A stretch of DNA of 64,000 bases from Gordionus sp. m RMFG-2023 (lineage: Eukaryota; Nematomorpha; Gordioida; Chordodea; Parachordodidae), in contig NC_088777.1 in assembly GCF_954871325.1 (NCBI RefSeq), positions 45,547,366 to 45,611,365 of the forward strand. The letters run 5' to 3'. Positions 47,575 to 57,230 of this stretch are shown here, in pieces; position 1 is the first letter of the stretch; every line of letters begins with the position of its first letter. Made by a program: the position numbers and the translations under genes. The notes beneath the pieces are model-generated. The model was not told where the DNA came from and did not search any database. It was given only the letters and a program-made list of their open reading frames with translations.

Positions 47575-49612
47575 TTAATTTTTATTAAATTATTACTATT
47601 TTAATTATTAGATTAGATAAATACATATAATATAAATTATATTTTTACTATGTCAGCTTGCAATCAAATAATGTGTTAAAAAGTATAATATCAATATAAC
47701 TCATTAAATATTAATTTAACATTAATAGTTGATGTTTTGACTTTTATTATTAAAATTATTATATAACCCTAATAAATAAATAAAATCATTTATTAATTGT
47801 AAATTAACACATTTAATATTGTAATTACCCAAGGTCAAAATCACTAATTAACTATATTATTCATTATTAAATTTACCATCCTCTTCCTAAAAATATTTTC
47901 AAGGTCCAAATAAGTATAAGAGATTTCTTTATAAAAAGTAATTAGACATATAGTTTATGATCCTCTATATAATTGGTTTAAACATTAGGTATAATACTAC
48001 TTTTACAGAGGTATTTGACTGTTATATAATATATTACAGTTAATATTTTAATAAATTTTACTAATATATGCTTTTCATAATAAATATAAGTAACAATTTG
48101 CATTCAATTCTTTAACGCCATCTATTTAAAAATATTATTAAAAATCAAACAACTTATTATTCATCCCACAATGGATGTAGTAAATTAGATCTATTCTTCT
48201 CTTTTCACGGTTTTTAAGAAATCTATTTTATTATTTGAAAAACTGATTTGAGTTAAATTTAAATACAATATATAAAATCTTAATTGCCCTCATCGTATCA
48301 CTGTGGTTCTTATTTTATAGTTACAAAATGTTTCATTTCTATATGGCATCCTTGATTTGTAAATAACTTAAGGCTTCAATATATTTGCATAATTTCTTCT
48401 AAAGATTTTTAGTGTTTTTATTTTATCAATTTATCTAACATAATAAATATATGAGTTAACATCGTTAGTGTCATGGCTATTACTGCAAATTAACTAGCAT
48501 CTACTATTTGTGTGGCCATGTTAGTTAAAATTATTACTACAGCTGCTGGGAGCATATGATCATATTTTATATAGGCAATAATGGTGAATTGTGTAGTCGT
48601 TTATATATCATTAAAAATGGGAGATAATCATTTAGAAATTTAATATCTCAAAATAATTTTCTCAATACTTATCTAACTTCCATCATGTCATCTAAAAGGA
48701 AGCTCTAACCACCATATAGTTCTATGATTTGGATTGCTAGTTTATATTCCCTTTTTTAAGAATTGTTGATTTGATTACTATAAATTTTTTCTTATTAGTC
48801 AATTCTATAAAACATTGTCTAAAATGTTAAGAGAGAGTTATATTAATTTCATGACCTTTTGTCAATGTAAGTTGCTAAGAATTATATTATATTATATGGT
48901 TTTTAAAACCATTATCAATTAAGGCATGTATAAATTAATTAACCTTTTTTATCACTTGTAATTCTTTAGACGCAAATTTTTTTTATATTAGCAATCGATT
49001 ATATTTTATATTGTAATAAATAGATTTTGTATTAAAAAATATTATTTTTAGAAATGTCTTGTATTGTTTTAATTATTTTGTATGAATAATATAATATGAC
49101 AAAATATGAAATTCAGTATAATTGTTCAGAGTTACCAAATTTAAAAAAAGTATAATATATGAATATAAAACCCTGCCGAAGGCCGGGAAAAAGCGGACCG
49201 AAGTCCCGCAAATTAGGGCGTATGGAGGGCTTCGCATCCAAATTTTTTTAGTTGAGCCCCCTGAGATTGTAAAACCTAGCGACGCCCCTGCTGCTGATGG
49301 TATACGCAAGAAATTATTTCCGAAATTAAATGCATATATAAAAAAGGGTAGACGTACTGATAACAAATATATGAAATATGGTTAAATTATTTATAATTTT
49401 TGGATTCAATTGTATTTTACTTTTTTATAATATTTTTTACAAATTAAATAAAATGCAACTTAATATATATCTTGATTAGATTATGGCCGTCAAATAAACT
49501 TTTATTTAAGGTCGCGATAAATAAATACACATAATTTTCTTTGGTTATTATAATATTCAAACTCAAATTTTAAAATTTTATTCGTACTAGGGTCGGGTTC
49601 GGGTGGAATTAA

Positions 49613-50086
49613 AAAAATGTGTGCTTAGACTAAGACATTAAAGTTTTTTAAATTAATATTATTCAAATAATAAATATATTACGAATAAATACGAATATTT
49701 TCGGAGAAACCAATTTGCAAACTTAAAAAATAGGATTCTTGTGAATTGATAAATATTGTACTATATATTGTTTTTTTAGAATAAATGTAAAATCCTATTT
49801 AAATAATAAATAGAAAACTCTTATCTTTTTTTATTGATGCAAAAAAATTATCAGGAATGAAAAGGAGTATTGTATAAAAAGATGGGATCCTTAATAATAG
49901 ATATATAATTAATAAAAAAAAATATAGTAATATATATCATCTTTTTGGAATAAATATAAAATCATATATAATATTATTCAAATAATAAAAATAATGTAAT
50001 ATGTATATTCTTCTGTGAGTTATACAAAATATTCATAAGTTAAAAATAAGTAGGGTGCTTAAAATAGATATACAAATTTATTTAAA
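49613..50086. other. AT-rich stretch, nothing recognised
   Basis: No coding segment or element end was identified on either strand. Confidence 0.5.
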
Positions 50087-50520
50087 TTATAAAACAATAT
50101 TATACAAGTATTTTTCGTATTCGTATAAACCGGGATTAGTCGGATATAACCTCACGATACACCACATTGATTGCAGTTTTTGTTTTGTCATAATATTTAG
50201 CTTATGAGGAGAACAAACCCGAGACATAAATATGACTGTGTATTTGAAAAAACAGGAAAAGATAAATAGATGCCAACTTTGTTCAACGTTTTTCCCTGCC
50301 TGAACTTTATTAATTGTAATAACAAAAACAGGCCTCACGGGAAATTGGTGGCACTTATGGTAAGCCAGAATCAGTTGGAATTAAACTTATTCTAGGAATG
50401 AAAACTATAATGGTGAGAAAGTGACCAGAAGAAAATTCCGCTACAACTACATTTGGTCCCAAAGAGCTTATAATTAATTTAGTTCCATTGATTTAATACG
50501 AATTATTATAAGTACCCCGA
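50087..50520 (-). pseudogene. Helitron Pif1-like helicase C-terminal relic
   Basis: The minus strand reads, in order and across frames, GPNVVVAEFSSGHFLTI, VFIPRISLIPTDSGLP, FPVRPVFVITINKVQ and FMSRVCSPHKLNI. These match the end of Helitron Rep-helicase proteins (RIPL.P.D.GLPF, FPV..AFA.TINK.QGQ, Y.A.SRV). Frameshifts separate the pieces. No Helitron end could be fixed, so it is an isolated fragment. Confidence 0.82.
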
Positions 50521-50539
50521 CTTTGAAAGAAATTTTGTG

Positions 50540-50812
50540 ATATAATTTATTTTAAATTCGTACACTATAATTTCATATGAACCTTTAGAATTGAATTTAC
50601 CTAAAAACTGTTGAGTTGAATTTAAAATAGAATGATTTGATGAAAATATTTATTTTTTGATATCTAAATTGTTTCAATATAATATAATTTACTACAAATT
50701 TACACACTATAATTAAAATTTTATATGACCCATTAGAATTGAATTTACTTTAATACTGTTGATTGAATTTAGATTAGATTAATTAGATTAAAATATTTTT
50801 TTAGTTTTTTTT
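50540..50812. repeat. Two-copy direct repeat, about 150-bp unit
   Basis: ACACTATAATTTCATATGAA...TTAGAATTGAATTTAC near 50560 recurs near 50697 as ACACTATAATTAAAATTTTA...TTAGAATTGAATTTAC. Copies are moderately diverged. Confidence 0.75.
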
Positions 50813-50897
50813 TAAATTGATAAATAAATAATAAAAATAAATAAATACGTAACGTTGACATGACGTACCGAGGACATCAGAAAATTGTAATATAGAT

Positions 50898-51785
50898 TAG
50901 AGGTCTGCATTGGGCGGGGTTTCGGCCGGCCCGCCCACGTGCGCCCATCTAAGTGGGCGAGCGGGTAAAAAAATTTTTCGAGAATGGGCAGACGGGCGGG
51001 CGGGTTAAAAAAATTTGAAACTATGGGCGTGCGGGTTAAGGAAATTAAAATTTTTGTTCAAAAACAAACTAAAAAAATAATTGTTTAAATGATCTATAAC
51101 AATATTTCTATTTTTATTGTACCAATCGTTTTTTTTAAGTGAAGAACATTTATCTAACTATATTATGTAATAAACACAACAATAAAACTTTTTTCTTAGA
51201 ATAAATAAACATTTTTGTCTATTTAAAAAATTTCTTTTATGGGAATCTAATAAAACTTTTCTAGTGCTTCTTCCAAACGCGGATTTAGCATTGCTGGAAG
51301 ATTTTTAGAACAAAGAACAACCTGTTTGAATCCAGAAAATGTCGATTCATTATTATTTTGGCATTATAATTACATATAATATTAATTTTACATTTATATT
51401 CTTTTCATAAATATTCAATTTGATCAAATAAATTGTCCATAATTTACATTGATTATTTTTATACTTATATTAATTTCCTAAATTATAAACTTTTTGTAGA
51501 AGTGTAATGCTGAAATATTTTTATTAGATGCTTAAAAAATGAAAGAATGACCATAATTAAATTTTGTAAGCGGTCTTGGGTTAAATTTTTTTATAAATTA
51601 TGGGCGGGCGGTTAAAAAATTTTAGACTAATGGGCGGGCGGGTGGGCAGGTAAGGAATTTTAGATAATTGGGCGGGGCGGGCGGGTATATATTTTTTTGA
51701 AAACTATGGGTGGGGGTGTTAAATTTTTTTAAAACATTGGATGGGCAGGCTTTTGGTCCGAAAACCCGCCCAATGCAGACCTCTA
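50898..51785 (-). mobile_element. hAT element, 888 bp, perfect 8-bp TSD
   Basis: The ends TAGAGGTCTGCATTGGGCGG and CCCGCCCAATGCAGACCTCTA-type are perfect inverted repeats. Both sides are flanked by ATATAGAT (50890-50897 and 51786-51793). Subterminal regions carry repeated GGGCGGGCGGGTTAAAAAA-like blocks. A minus-strand transposase end survives at 51247-51351. It is internally deleted and, judging by intact TIRs and TSD, fairly young. Confidence 0.96.
51247..51351 (-). pseudogene. hAT transposase C-terminal remnant
   Basis: Minus-strand NESTFSGFKQVVLCSKNLPA, then MLNPRLEEALEKFY-stop, the ESTFS...R.RL.P...E motif of hAT transposases. Only the last 34 codons remain. Confidence 0.75.
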
Positions 51786-51961
51786 ATATAGATATTAGTT
51801 ATAAGCGGGATATTATATTATGATAAAATTGCCTTTTTATTGAAAGAAATTAATTTAATCTAAATGGTATTCAAGTTTTATGTGTTAAATTACATTATTT
51901 GCTCTATATTTTAAATTACAGTGTATAAAAAGGTCGAAATTATCATAATTTATAACATTAT

Positions 51962-54223
51962 TGTAAAAGGTTAGCAGGGAGTAAGGAAGATAAGACAAAT
52001 TTTTTATCAAATAAATATATTTTAAAAATATTTAACTACAATTTAACTAAACTATAATAAATTTATCCTTTATATATAAAATAAAACTATGAAACTATTA
52101 AAGTTAATATAAATGGTGTTAATTTAATGAATGTAAGATACAAAAATTTGCGCTAAATAATAACCATTATAATAAAATAATAATCCATGTTTAACATTCC
52201 ACCCTCTACAGGAACCCCGCCTAGGTTCTCTTTAGACGTAAATCTTTCGTGTTCAAGGAGTTTCCTATATATTTTGATCATAAAATCTTTCAGTCTCGTA
52301 TTGGTAAATGATAGTTATTTTGGTTGTAAAATCTTATCTTGTCTTGCTCCCTCCAAATCTTTAAATTAAACGGTTTAGTATATGATTCGGCTTGTCATCC
52401 TTCTGTTAATTATTATCATAATTTGTTATTGAATAATTTTAGAATATATGTATTATTGAATAAGAATCGTCAAATAATCGAAATAGAATTAATGAATATC
52501 AAATTTGAATAAGAATAAGAATAATTGAAGCAGAATATTGAATATTTGGGATGAAATAAATAATCGGTCGCGTTTTATTTAAATTTTATTATATTATAAA
52601 TAGTTTTAAATAATAACGAGGTATATAATAATTTTTATCAATATTAAATTTCAATTTTATCTTCCTTTTTTAAAATATCCTCAATTGTAGCGTTTTATAT
52701 AATAATTTTTTATTAATATTAAATTTCAATTATTTTTATTTTTTTAAATTTTACTCTCTTGTTTTTCAATATAAACAACTTTTTAAAACATAAATAATCT
52801 TTAAATTGTTCTTTCTAAAAAGAATTTTATTTCGCCTTCCATTTCTAATATATGATTTCCATATCATATTCTTAAAAACTTTTTTATCAAGATGTTTAAC
52901 TTTCACCTTGTCTCTCTTAACAATAATTGTTTTACATTTCACAGTTTTATTTAATTTTTTATCAATTATAAAAGTTTTTATTTCATTATTTTCTTTAATG
53001 ATTATTTCCTTATTTTCTATAATCACAAATGTTTCAAATTTTATTATATAATTTATTTCTTTCAGTTTATAAGAATCTCTTTCATTTTAAATATTTGGTT
53101 TTAATTCAATATTTTTCAATTTTTTGATACTGAGATTTACAATTATAATGATAATTTCTTTTCTTATAATGTGTTTCTTAGTCATATTTATTATTAAAAT
53201 TTTTATTAGAACAATTTTCTTTTATTTCTGTAGCCGATTTATAATTACATAAATATTTTAATGTACACAATGTTTCATCATAACTTGAATCTAACTCTTT
53301 TGGTAACATTGCCTTCATGACCAAAAATAAACCATCTGGTAAATTACATATTAAGCTTAGAATATTCTTACTATTATAAAATATTAAATAATCTTCTAAT
53401 TTGTCTATGGACTTTGTTATATTGTTATTGTCCCATATATGTTTATTCATAATTTAGAAATTTATAATTAAATATTTAAATTACTTTTCACTTTTTCAAA
53501 TTAATCATTACTTACATGTTTTTAGAATGAACATAACATTCCAGAACTTTTTTTTATCTAATTATCTGAGTTTCAGTAGCTAAATCATATTGTCTATCAA
53601 GAAATTTGAATGTTAATTCATTATTAAGCAGGTTATCTAAGTATTCATATATGTTCATTATGACTGATTTATATTTAATCTATTCAGTTATTTTATTAAG
53701 TATATTGGAATTTTATAACTTTCCTTCTTTTTTTTTTAATTGGATTTAGAATATTTTATAAATCATCATAGGTTTTACTATATAGAATTCATAACCTATT
53801 GTCTAACTATCATATTGGTTCTTGTAAGTTCATATTATTACATTATCCATGATAGCTTCGTCTAGTTTGATATCTAGTTTAACAATTCTCCTCATAGTTG
53901 ATTGATCCATTTGACCTAAATTATATTTAGAAGATAAAAATAAATTTAACAGATTTTAAAATTGTAAATTCCGCTGCCACCATGTAAAGGTTGGCAGGGA
54001 GTAAGGAAGATAAGACAAATTTTTTATTAAATAAATATATTTTAAAAATATTTAAGTACAATTCAACTAATAAACTATAATAAATTTATCCTTTATATAT
54101 AAAATAAAACTATGAAACTATTAAGTAAAGTTAATATAAATGGTGTTAATTTAATGAATGTAAGATACAAAAATTTCCGCTAAATAATAACCATTATAAT
54201 AAAATAATAATCCATGCTTAACA
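51962..54223 (-). mobile_element. Small LTR retroelement fossil, non-autonomous
   Basis: Two direct repeats of about 235-241 bp (51962-52196 and 53983-54223) start TGTAAA and end TTAACA on the plus strand. Orientation is probably minus: a primer-binding-site-like TGGTGGCAGCGGAA follows the right LTR, and a purine-rich tract borders the left one. The interior is about 1.8 kb and shows no recognisable pol. A short minus-strand open stretch (53178-53450) might be gag-derived, but this is weak. By eye the LTRs are roughly 97% identical, suggesting a fairly recent insertion. The element is reduced and not whole. No clear target duplication was seen. Confidence 0.78.
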
Positions 54224-54930
54224 ATTGGTATATTCGAAAAAATAAATGTAATATAAAAACTTCACATTGCTATAAATTTAAGATGCTTGAAAATAAAATT
54301 ATATATTATTTAAATGTTATTTAAAGTTTTATTAAGGACATATTTCTTAAAGACCAAAGTGTTAAAGACAATGGCCAGCTTATAATGATTATTTCCTAGC
54401 CAACATCAGTTCATGGCTTGAACAGAATAGTTTAATAAATTCAAATAGATACACTGTGTTGCGAGCTATAATTTTTTATCATGCACACTGGTGTATTGCT
54501 TAAAAATTTGGATGGAATACATTTCAATATAATTAATATTTATTTTAAATTTGATGAATTTCTTATCATCCCGATTATCTACCATTTCATATGATAAAAG
54601 CTTTTCATTCAGCAATACTGCAGGATAAATTGTTCATACAGTTAAAGATTTTTTTAAAATTTACATTAGGAATTTATTCGTTGATATGTCGAAGCCCAGC
54701 AATCCCTTCATATCTATATTATAATTTTCCGATGTCCTCACTACGTCATCGTTACGTCATGTCATCGCTACGTCATGTCATCGGTACGTACTTATTTTTA
54801 TTTTTATTTTTTTATTGATTTGATTTTATTTTTTTTATAGAAAATATTTTTAGACATGAAGCCCAATAAAATACAACTCAAAATAAAGTTAGCCTTATAT
54901 ATATTTTTTTTATACTCTTTTATATTATAG
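54224..54930. other. Intergenic with CATCG/TACGTCA repeat start
   Basis: CTATATTATAATTTTCCGAT at 54715, followed by tandem CTACGTCATGTCATCG-like units (about 54735-54790), recurs at 61711-61775. Both copies mark the left edge of the same satellite-like repeat. No gene was recognised before 54931. Confidence 0.55.
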
Positions 54931-55310
54931 AATGCATCTATTTTAGCTTCTGATAATGTCCCAACTATTTCTAGGGAGTTGAACCTAATATTGACTCCTA
55001 TTCAGGTTCATTGCATTTATATTCTTTATATTATTCTTTGTTTTTATTTTAGATAACAAGCCCTGTCTTACCCATATTTAATGATTGTACAGGTGGTATA
55101 TTGACTCCTCATCAAGTTCAATGCATTTATTTTTTTTATTTATTCTTTTGTTTCTATTTTAGATAACAAGCCATGTCCTAACCTCATTTAATGATTGTAC
55201 AGGTGGTGATTCCGTCATTATTAAAAGAAAAAGATGGCAGATCAATCAAAAAAAGAAACACACTAGGGATAGCGAGGACCTACAAAATAGAACATTCTCT
55301 TATTTATCAA
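54931..55310 (+). CDS. Three phase-compatible exons with tandem exon duplication, unknown protein
   Basis: Exon A 54931-55005 (25 codons; acceptor TATTATAG, donor TTCAG|GTTCAT), exon B 55053-55115 (21 codons; acceptor TATTTTAG, donor ATCAA|GTTCAA) and exon C from 55163 (acceptor TATTTTAG, likely donor TCAA|GTATAA at 55310) are all open, and A-B-C join in phase 0. The product is SDNVPTISRELNLILTPIQ, then ITSPVLPIFNDCTGGILTPHQ, then ITSHVLTSFNDCTGGDS and a basic tail KRKRWQINQKKKHTRD. The repeat ILTPxQITSxVL..FNDCTGG arises from a tandem duplication of about 110 bp that includes an exon end, the intron and an exon start. I do not recognise the protein. The region is bordered by satellite-like repeats, so a gene fragment or pseudogene is possible. 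Confidence 0.45.
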
Positions 55311-55326
55311 GTATAATTTTTCTCAA

Positions 55327-57230
55327 AATTATATTGGAATTTTTTAATGTTAAATGTTAGTCTTATGTTATTATTTTTATAAAGTAATATATTTTACCTG
55401 TAGAATAATTGGTAAATTAGAGATTTCCTCTTCATTAATTATAAATTTTGGGCTTGGTTTCAAAATTATTAGGGAAGGTGGGTTAGAGAAATTCTTTTTT
55501 AATATTAAGATCTTGGATGCTTTTTTCTTGAACCTATATTGGGATTTTTTAATGTTAAATGTTAGTCTTGGATGCTTGGATATTTTTTCCATGTTAAATG
55601 TTAGTCTTATGTTATTCTTTTTATAAAGTAATATATTTTACCTGTTGACTAATTGGTAAATCAGATATTTCCTCTTCATTAATTATAAATTTAATATCTC
55701 TGGGCTTGATTTTAAAATTATTAGGGAAGGTGGGCTTGAGAAAATCTTTTTAAATATTAAGATCTTGGATGCTTGGATATTATATCCAGTTTAACCTATA
55801 TTGGGATTTTTATTATTAAATGTTCGTCTTGGATGCTTGGATATTTTTTCCAGATATTGTAGGGTAGAACCTATATTAGGATTTTTTAATGTTAAATGTT
55901 AGTCTTATATTATAAATTTAATATCTCTGGGCTTGATTTCAAAATTATTAGGGAAGGTGGGCTTGAGATATTCTTTTTAAATATTAATATCTTGGATGCT
56001 TGGATATTTTATCCAGATATTGTAGGCTTGAACCTATATTGGGATTTTTTAATGTTAAAGGTTAGTCTTGGATGCTTGGATATTTTTTCCAGATATTGTA
56101 GGCTTGAACCTATATTGGGATTTTTTAATGTTAAATGTTAGTCTTATTTAATATCTCTGGGCTTGGTTTCAAAATTATTAGGGAAGGTGGGTTAGAGATA
56201 TTCTTTTTAAATATTAAGATCTTGGATGCTTTTTTCTTGAACCTATATTGGGATTTTTTAATGTTAAATGTTAGTCTTGGATGCTTGGATATTTTTTCCA
56301 TGTTAAATGTTAGTCTTATGTTATTCTTTTTATAAAGTAATATATTTTACCTGTTGACTAATTGGTATATCAGATATTTCCTCTTCATTAATTATAAATT
56401 TAATATCTCTGGGCTTGATTTTAAAATTATTAGGGAAGGTGGGCTTGAGAAAATCTTTTTAAATATTAAGATCTTGGATGCTTGGATATTTTATCCAGTT
56501 TAACCTATATTGGGATTTTTATTATTAAATGTTCGTCTTGGATGCTTGGATATTTTTTCCAGATATTGTAGGGTAGAACCTATATTAGGATTTTTTAATG
56601 AATGTTAGTCTTATGTTATAAATTTAATATCTCTGGGCTTGATTTCAAAATTATTAGGGAAGGTGGGCTTGAGATATTCTTTTTAAATATTAATATCTTG
56701 GATGCTTGGATATTTTATCCAGATATAAGTTTCATTAGTATTGAATGGCATTTTTGTAATTTGAATAAATAGCATTTTTTTGTACTTAACAAAAGATATA
56801 GATAGCCCTTATCAAATTTTTTGATAAAAGGAGTTAACCCACTAATTGGTAAATCCGAGATTTCCCCTTCATGTGTTGATAAATTATTTAGAAATTTAAC
56901 TATCTCCGGGTTTGGGAAATAGTTTTGAAACTTAATATGGGATGGACTTGGCTTGAAAAATATTCCTCAAGATTAATATTTGCTTGCACCTGACTTGGGA
57001 ATATCTTATACAAATTATTATGGGCCGGGCTAGGAAAAAATTTTCAAAATTATTATGGGTTGAGCTAGGCTTGAGAATTTTTTTTATAAATTATAAGGTC
57101 TTGAACGCGTGGAAATTTTTTCCAAATATTATGAGCTTGGACCTGGCTTGAAATTTTTTAATGTTAAATGTTAGTCTTATGTAACCAGTAATATATTTAC
57201 AAAGAATTTTGGTATTGGGTACAAGCTCAT
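55327..57230. repeat. Satellite-like array with a 709-bp tandem duplication
   Basis: Monomers built on GGGCTTGAGAAAATCTTTTT, TCTTGGATGCTTGGATATTT and TATTGGGATTTTTTAATG repeat throughout. Blocks at about 55440-56148 and 56149-56730 are nearly identical with an exact offset of 709 bases, a recent higher-order duplication. The open frames at 55354-55626, 55896-56141 and 56135-56335 are repeat translations and not genes. Related monomers recur at 61940-62070 and 63360-63720. Confidence 0.9.

Larger units (their letters stand above)
45734..49290. mobile_element. hAT element, perfect 8-bp TSD, inserted in another hAT
   Basis: The ends GGTGGCGTCACTAGGGG and CCTAGCGACGCCCCTG are flanked by CTGCTGAT on both sides (45726-45733 and 49291-49298). 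AGCCCCCTGAA motifs repeat near both ends. The piggyBac at 45948-47574 is inserted within it. No transposase was recognised in 47580-49180. A second, opposite-strand copy of its right half is at 60172-61710. Confidence 0.92.
45285..49385 (+). pseudogene. BED-finger hAT transposase, split by a later insertion
   Basis: 45285-45372 resembles a BED zinc finger (SEVWKS, IYDEIQEKLNYVSCNFCK) across two frames. 45490-45733 reads TIDSLFGTDSKKLKIYAKLR through HAIHGEGFVDC to DVKSIIPYPTTISRNLIDTA, the Hermes-type GEGF / P-R-T-TISRN region. The reading resumes after the inner element at 49299 with GIRKKLFPKLNAYIKKGRRT and stops at 49383-49385. The C-terminal catalytic half is missing. Confidence 0.75.
44799..49612 (+). 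mobile_element. Hermes/hobo-like hAT, interrupted and truncated
   Basis: The left end begins TAGAGTACTGCACGG, followed by GCCCGACCAAAA and CCGACCCCACCCGAAA blocks. The inverted counterpart GGGTCGGGTTCGGGTGG lies at about 49590-49608, where the right end appears truncated. In between are a BED-finger and hAT transposase remnant split by the element at 45734-49290. No outer target duplication was found. Confidence 0.65.

Noticed and set aside
49122-49385. 87-residue plus-strand open frame as one protein
   Set aside because: It crosses the end of the inner hAT and the resumed Hermes-like transposase. Only the last 29 codons, from 49299, belong to a real coding remnant.
55354-56335. Several open frames translating as repeated LDAFFLNLYWDFLMLNVSLG
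   Set aside because: They are translations of the satellite-like monomers and are repeated with the DNA. There are no splice signals or coding texture.
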